From positions 558,001 through 622,000 of the forward strand of contig CAVXTW010000003.1 of the NCBI GenBank assembly GCA_963764695.1: DNA of 64,000 bases, in the 5' to 3' direction. This stretch comes from DATFRY01 sp963764695. GTDB lineage: Bacteria > Myxococcota_A > Polyangia > Haliangiales > Haliangiaceae. Every line of letters begins with the position of its first letter. Position 1 is the first letter of the stretch. The translations under genes and the position numbers were made by a program. The notes under the pieces were generated by a model that searched no databases, had not been told where the DNA came from, and was given only the letters and a program-made list of their open reading frames with translations. Of this stretch, positions 59,530-64,000 are shown in pieces.

Positions 59530-61609
59530 GTGGCCAGCATGCTGTTCTGGTTGCGGGACCTGGCGGCGATGCGCCCGGCACCCGACGAGGTGGGCGGAAA
59601 GGCCCGCCATCTGGCGCTCCTGTGCGCGGCCGGTCTGCCGGTGCCGGACGGCTTCGTGCTCCCGGCCTCGGCGCTGCGAGCGCTTCGCACCGCGGGGGGT
59701 GAAGGCGACGGAGATGGCGCCGCGGATGGCGACGGAGATGGCGACGGAGATGCCCTGGCCGATGCGGTCAGCGCCGCGGCGCAGCTCGGGCCGGTGCTGG
59801 CGGTGCGGTCCTCGTCGGTAGCCGAGGACCGGGCCGAAGGCGCGGCGCCCGGCCTGTTTTCAAGCCGGCTCGATATCCGGCCGGCGGATCTGCCGCACGC
59901 CGTCCGCGAGGTGCTGGCCTCGGCGGACAGCCCGGCCGTGCGCGCCTACCTCGAGCGCCACGGTCCGGGCGGGCCGGACGCCATCGCCGTGATCGTGCAG
60001 CGCCAGGTGCGCGGCGCGGGCGGCGTGCTGTACACGCGCGCCCCGGGCTCGGACGGAGACGAGCTCTGCGTCGAGGCGGCGGCCGGCAGCCTGGCCAGCA
60101 CGGCGGTCGCGCGGCGCAGCGACGGCCAGGTGCTGTCGCGCGATCCGGACTTTCCGCTCACCGCCGACGAGCTGGCCGAGCTGGTTCGACTCGGCCTGGC
60201 CGCGGAGGACGCGATCTGCGCCGGCCCGCAGCCGGGCGCGGACGTCGAGTGGGTGGCCGAGGACGCAGCGCCCGACGGGCACGCTCCGGCGCGGCGGAAG
60301 CTGTGGCTCGTGCAGGCGCGTCCGATCCGCAGCGCGCCGCCGTCGACCGGCTTTGCCGCCGACGAGCTGGCCTTCTCGCGCGGCGATCCGCACACGGTGT
60401 GGCGCTGGGACGCGTCGCACAACCCGGATCCGCTGTCGCCGGCGCAGGCCGGACTGGTCGAGTGGGTCGCGCCGGTCGCGCCTGCCCCGATGCGCGTGGT
60501 GGACGGCTATCTCTACGTCGCGTCGCAGGCCCATGCCGCGACGACGGGCGCGCCGCCGACGGCCGACGAGCTGGAGACCGTGTTCGCCGGCGTCCGCGAC
60601 GACATCGAGGCCGCGCTGGCCCCGGTCGAGCAGGGCGAGCCGGATCTGGCCGCCGCCCTCGCGGCCTATCGCGCCGTCTACGAGGCGTACATGGTACGGC
60701 TCACGCCGGCGCTGTCTCGCGCGCGGGCCTCGCTCGGCAAGACCACGTCGCAGGCCCGCGAGAGCGCGGTGGCGCGGGCCGTTCGCAGCGGCGACCGCGC
60801 GGCGCTCGAGGCGCTGTCCCCTGTATGGGACGTGGCCGCCGCCACGTTCGAGGAGGACAGCGAGGCCCTCGACCGCGCGCTTGCCCAGCTCGGTCGCGAG
60901 CCGGCGACCGCCACCGACGCGATCGACGCGCCAGCCGGTTCGCGCCGCGCCGAGGCAGACCTGGCGCGAGCGGTGCGCACGATCGGTGAGGCGGATGACC
61001 TTCTCTTCTTCCGCGCCCAGCGAGCAGTCCGCCGCGCGCTGCTCGGCCTGTCCCGATCGTGGCGACTCGCGCCGCCCGACGACATCTTCTATCTCCCGCT
61101 CGATCGTGTCCGCGAAGCAGCCGAGCGCGGAACGCCGATCGATCCGGACGACGCCCATCCCATCGCGCGGCAAGCGCGCGAGATTCGAGACGCCCGGCGC
61201 GGACACGCCGCGCCGCTTGCGTTTCGCGACGGCCGGCCGATCGCACCGGCCGGCGGCGGTGGGCTCGGTCTCGATTTCTGGCGCGGCCGAAGCGCCGGGT
61301 CCGGCAGCGCCCGCGGCCCCGTCCTGCGCGTCGTCGACCTCGGCCGCATCCACACCGATCCGCACGACCGCGTGATCGTTGCCCGGTCCATCACTCCGGC
61401 GGCCGTCGTTCAGCTCGCCGGTGCCGCGGCGCTGGTGTGCGAACAGGGAGGTGTGCTGGACCACGCCGCCGCGCTGGCCCGCGAGCTCGGCATGCCCTGC
61501 GTGGTCGGGTGCCCCGGCGTGCTGGCATGCCCTCCGCGAGCGGGACCAGGTCCTCGTCGACGGCGACGCCGGGCTGGTGGTTCGCCTCGGCGAGGGCGAC
61601 GGCGCCTGA
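59530..61609 (+). CDS. PEP-synthase/rifampin phosphotransferase-like enzyme (frame break)
   Basis: About 692 residues from GTG 59530 (ATG 59539 is an alternative). The N-terminal ATP-grasp (PPDK_N) has PDEVGGKARHLALLCAAGLP, GPVLAVRSSSVAEDRAEGAA and KLWLVQARPI. A Gly/Asp repeat (59704-59751) is inserted in its early part. The middle domain contains TVWRWDASHNPDPLSPAQ and helical LRRSWRLAPPDDIFYL-like segments. The C-terminal swivelling His domain has GGVLDHAAALARELGMPCVV with the phospho-His. One T must be dropped near 61528 to continue AALRERDQVLVDGDAGLVVR to the natural end. The order ATP-grasp, substrate domain, His domain without a PEP-binding barrel is that of rifampin phosphotransferases. 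Confidence 0.82.
59704..59751 (+). repeat. 12-bp repeat GGCGACGGAGAT in the ATP-grasp coding region
   Basis: Four 12-base units (59704, 59716, 59728, 59740), three of them identical (GGCGACGGAGAT) and one diverged. They encode alternating Gly/Asp (GDGDGAADGDGDGDGD), in frame with the enzyme. Length changes by whole units would keep the frame. Confidence 0.85.
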
Positions 61610-61716
61610 CGGCGGCGCTGCAAGTTGCAGCACCGCACGGACTCAAGCTCGGAAGGGGGCAGAAACTCGACGACTACGCGACCAGCCAGACAGCTTCGGC
61701 GCGCGGGGCGCCTCAG

Positions 61717-62118
61717 CTAATCGTTCGAATCGCTGTCGGTGTTGTAGAGAGCGGCGTCCTCGTCGCTCTCGTCGTCGTCGTCGTCGTCATCGTCCGTGAC
61801 CGCCATCCCGACGGCAGCGCCGGTGGTGAACGCGGAGTTGACTCGCTCGCGCAGGTCCTTGCCTACCTTGAAGAAGGGCAGCTTCTTGGGCGCGACATGG
61901 ACAGTCTCGCCGGTGCGCGGATTCCGGCCCTCGTAGGCCTTGTACTCGCGAACCGTGAAACTACCAAAGCCGCGGATTTCAATGCCCTCGCCTTCCTGCA
62001 GGGCCTTCACCATCGAGTCGAAGACGCAGTTGACGATCTGCTCCGCCTTCCCGTTGGGAAGCTTGAGCTTCTCTGAGATTCGCTCGATGAGCTCGGACTT
62101 CGTGACAGTTCCGTGCAT
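61717..62118 (-). CDS. IHF/HU-family DNA-binding protein with acidic C-terminal tail
   Basis: 133 residues from ATG 62118, with GGGAAGAG upstream. Residues 1-95 are a typical IHF-beta/HU subunit: TVTKSELIERISEKLKLPNG, EGIEIRGFGSFTVREYKAYE, GRNPRTGETVHVAPKKLPFF (the DNA-bending arm with RNPRTG) and KVGKDLRERVN. The last 25 residues are a tail with eight consecutive Asp then ESDEDAALYNTDSDSND. Acidic tails of this sort can tune DNA binding or partner contacts. It is monocistronic as far as can be seen. Confidence 0.9.
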   Translation of the reverse strand: MHGTVTKSELIERISEKLKLPNGKAEQIVNCVFDSMVKALQEGEGIEIRGFGSFTVREYKAYEGRNPRTGETVHVAPKKLPFFKVGKDLRERVNSAFTTGAAVGMAVTDDDDDDDDESDEDAALYNTDSDSND

Positions 62119-62213
62119 GTCGCTCTTCCCGTAAGCTAGTGGAAACTCTAGCCGAACCGACAACAGCAGCGCAAGATGTAAGTGCGCAGAAGCAAAGGAG
62201 CCCCCGCGGCGCT

Positions 62214-63104
62214 CTATTGCCGGCCTGCCAGGAAGGGCAGCTCTTGCTCCCCCTCCTTGTCGAAGGCCTTGTAATCAATACTGAAACTGTACACCCCGCA
62301 GGGGTGACGGGCGTAGAAATCGACGAGATCGCGCCACGTTGCTGACCCACCGGCGAGGGCCGATTGGACCTCTGCGGAGCGGAAAACGCGGCAAGGAGAT
62401 CGGCCTCCCGCGGGCAGATGGCCGCGCGCCGCGAGCCCGTCGCGACGGTCAACCTCGAGCGCCCGGCCCGGCAGACCGCTCACATAGTAATAGGATAGGC
62501 GCGGCAAGCGGATCGTCTCGACTCGATCGACGAACAGCTTGAGCCCCTTGCGATGGATGCACTCGCTGCGGCGCACCTTCTCGCCGGGCGCCAGCGCGAT
62601 CGCGTTGTGGGCGAGATCGCTCTTGGCGTAGCAGGCGCGCAGGCCGCGCGATGACTGCGTCATCACGCGATACGCCAGGTGATCGTCGGTCGTGTTCTCG
62701 ATGGTGAGGACCATCTGACTGCGCGGCGTGCCCGCGATCTTCGCGACCGAGAGCGACAGATCGAGACCGAGCACGCTCGCGGTCGAGCGCTTGCGCCCCG
62801 GCTCGAGCACGCGCCGCTCGGTGTCGGCGTGATACGGCATCACACCTGAGAGGTCAGCGGGAGTGGCCGGCGGGTCGATGCGCAGCTCGCGCGAGTCGCG
62901 CGCCAGCTGCTCGGCGTACGCCGCGGGGTCGCGCTCGGTCGCCGCGACCGCGGCAACCGCGGTGGCCACCTTCTCGCGCGTCGCCACCGGCTGCGGCGGG
63001 AGCTCGGGCAAGACGATGGCATGAAAGAAGATCAGCCTCGCGACGACGGCAGCGGCGACCACGGCCACCACTCCGCCGACGACGCGGAAGAGCGCGTCAC
63101 TCAC
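62214..63104 (-). CDS. Membrane-anchored protein of unknown function
   Basis: 296 residues from GTG 63104. One N-terminal membrane helix (VVGGVVAVVAAAVVARLIFF), a periplasmic helical spacer, then a domain with VLGLDLSLSVAKIAGTPRSQ, MVLTIENTTDDHLAYRVMT, KVRRSECIHRKGLKLFVDRV and a C-terminal RHPCGVYSFSIDYKAFDKEG. Cysteines in LRACYAKSD, SECIHR, SPCRVF and HPCGVY may form disulfides. No family recognised. It is divergent from the HEAT-repeat gene. Confidence 0.65.
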   Translation of the reverse strand: MSDALFRVVGGVVAVVAAAVVARLIFFHAIVLPELPPQPVATREKVATAVAAVAATERDPAAYAEQLARDSRELRIDPPATPADLSGVMPYHADTERRVLEPGRKRSTASVLGLDLSLSVAKIAGTPRSQMVLTIENTTDDHLAYRVMTQSSRGLRACYAKSDLAHNAIALAPGEKVRRSECIHRKGLKLFVDRVETIRLPRLSYYYVSGLPGRALEVDRRDGLAARGHLPAGGRSPCRVFRSAEVQSALAGGSATWRDLVDFYARHPCGVYSFSIDYKAFDKEGEQELPFLAGRQ

Positions 63105-63332
63105 GACCCCACACCGCGCGCGGACCTTCGCCGTCCGGCGCCCCCCATCGTGCCCGACACGGAACCACCATAGCACCGCAGACGGAGCGAAGGACATCCC
63201 GATGAAAATCCGGTGGTGCCGCTACCGTCGGATCCGCGCAGCGAATTCCGCGGCGAGAGGTGCACCCGGGGTGTTAGTCTTTTCGCAGAAACGCGGTCGG
63301 GTCTGTCGATCGCGCCTCTCGCCGGAAACCGC

Positions 63333-64000
63333 TTGCTGGTCCCAACAATCTCCATCGCTCAGGGACTCAGGTCGCGGCGACCCGGCCGGACCTGCGTCCG
63401 CTCGCGCGCCGCAGCCCTCGCCGCCGTCGGGCTTGCCCTGGCCGTCTTCCTGGGAGGGGCGCGCTCCGCCGGCGCCGAGCGCGTGCACGATCTCTCGCAC
63501 GCCCTGGTGCACGGCAAGCGCGCAACCACGCGCATCTCCGCCGCGGAATCGCTGATCCGGCTGCGCGATCCGCGCTCGCTCAAGTCGCTGGTGCGCGCGC
63601 TGCGCGACCCGAACCACCGGGTGCGCGCCCTGGCCGCCAGCGCGCTGGGACGGCTCGGCGTTGTCGACGCGCTGCCCGCCCTCGAGGGCGCGCGCCGCGA
63701 CACCAGCATCACCGTGCGGCGCAACGCGATCGCGGCGATCGAGAGCATCCGCGCCCGCCAGGACGAGGCAGCCCGCAAGCTCGCCGCGGTCAACATCGCG
63801 CCGCGGCATGCGGCGGCGATCGCTGGCAGTCCGCTGGTGACACCCGAGGCGGACGAGGAGATTCCGGCCCCGCAGCGCCTCTACGTCATGCTCAAGTCGG
63901 CCATCGACAAGTCGAGCGGCGCCGGCCCCAAGGCGCGCCTGGCGCGAGCCAGCCACATGCGCTCGCTCATGGCCGACCACCTCGAGCAGACCCGCAACGT
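63333..64000 (+). CDS. Start of a secreted HEAT-repeat protein (partial at window end)
   Basis: I place the start at TTG 63333 as the best available; the frame is open from further upstream with no ATG or GTG. A signal-like segment (AALAAVGLALAVFLGGARSA) is followed by HEAT/PBS lyase-type repeats: TRISAAESLIRLRDPRSLKS, LVRALRDPNHRVRALAASAL and GVVDALPALEGARRDTSITV. The gene continues past 64000. HEAT-repeat proteins usually provide scaffolding. The start is uncertain. Confidence 0.65.
   Translation, partial: MLVPTISIAQGLRSRRPGRTCVRSRAAALAAVGLALAVFLGGARSAGAERVHDLSHALVHGKRATTRISAAESLIRLRDPRSLKSLVRALRDPNHRVRALAASALGRLGVVDALPALEGARRDTSITVRRNAIAAIESIRARQDEAARKLAAVNIAPRHAAAIAGSPLVTPEADEEIPAPQRLYVMLKSAIDKSSGAGPKARLARASHMRSLMADHLEQTRN

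Overview
The window is very GC-rich and densely coded on both strands. It has short intergenic gaps, many ATGA/GTGA start-stop overlaps, and frequent GTG or TTG starts. The gene content points to a myxobacterium-like organism (Myxococcota, the former delta-Proteobacteria). It includes eukaryotic-type Ser/Thr kinases (one with the HRDISPSN catalytic loop), roadblock/LC7 proteins, a V4R protein, a PilZ protein, many histidine kinases, ECF sigma factors, surface caspases, a GspC-like PDZ protein, OmpA proteins with thrombospondin-type repeats, and a multihaem cytochrome. Taxonomy is inference from content only. I saw no rRNA, tRNA, CRISPR array, phage module or insertion sequence.

Layout. 0-0.8 kb: end of a cytochrome-b subunit and its molybdopterin oxidoreductase. 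0.8-4.9 kb (minus): catalytically degenerate MBL exonuclease homologue, class A PBP, and an EEP-family lipoprotein. 5.2-7.5 kb: V4R protein divergent from a Ser/Thr kinase. 7.7-13.8 kb: a tightly packed plus-strand run of roadblock protein, OmpA protein, membrane-anchored roadblock protein, FAD/[2Fe-2S]/membrane oxidoreductase, 11-haem cytochrome and Tll0287-like haem protein. 13.8-15 kb: SnoaL-like protein divergent from a TetR regulator, with paired palindromes between them. 15-18.1 kb: PilZ, GspC-like and PspA proteins. 18.2-23.4 kb: uppS and cdsA, separated by an antisense operon encoding a caspase/beta-barrel protein, a small secreted protein, an ECF sigma factor and an anti-sigma factor. 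23.5-28.2 kb: OmpA/TSP3 protein with a clear terminator, a polytopic membrane protein, and MltA. 28.3-35 kb: two-component genes (orphan receiver with a small kinase, a NarL-type pair, and a large hybrid kinase). 35.3-40.7 kb: second caspase/barrel protein, MerR-TPR protein, and a DUF2723 glycosyltransferase. 40.8-48.5 kb: sigma54 activator, gshB, adenosine deaminase, an ECF sigma with Cys-rich tail, an outer-membrane-type protein, and MepA-like peptidase. 48.6-53.3 kb: heptamer-based inverted repeat, second Ser/Thr kinase, second class A PBP. 53.3-64 kb: secreted proteins, subtilase, BBE-like flavoprotein, methyltransferase-like protein, 3D-domain protein, rifampin-phosphotransferase-like enzyme, IHF/HU with an acidic tail, an anchored protein of unknown function, and the start of a HEAT-repeat protein.

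How the genes fit together. Cell-wall and envelope functions recur: two class A PBPs, MltA, MepA, a 3D-domain protein, uppS, cdsA, two OmpA proteins and PspA. They are mixed with signalling genes. The 7.7-13.8 kb run looks like one transcription unit that couples small-GTPase-type (roadblock) signalling to an electron-transfer path from NAD(P)H across the membrane to periplasmic haems. The 19.0-22.4 kb operon couples a secreted caspase to a dedicated sigma/anti-sigma pair. It is my best candidate for an undescribed system.

Caution on the assembly. At least nine single-base insertions, and no clear deletions, break otherwise well-conserved genes (pspA, the caspase operon twice, the hybrid kinase, the sigma54 activator twice, a PBP, the subtilase, the rifampin-phosphotransferase-like gene). 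They look like systematic sequence errors rather than pseudogenes. I list those genes over their full span and state where the frame changes.
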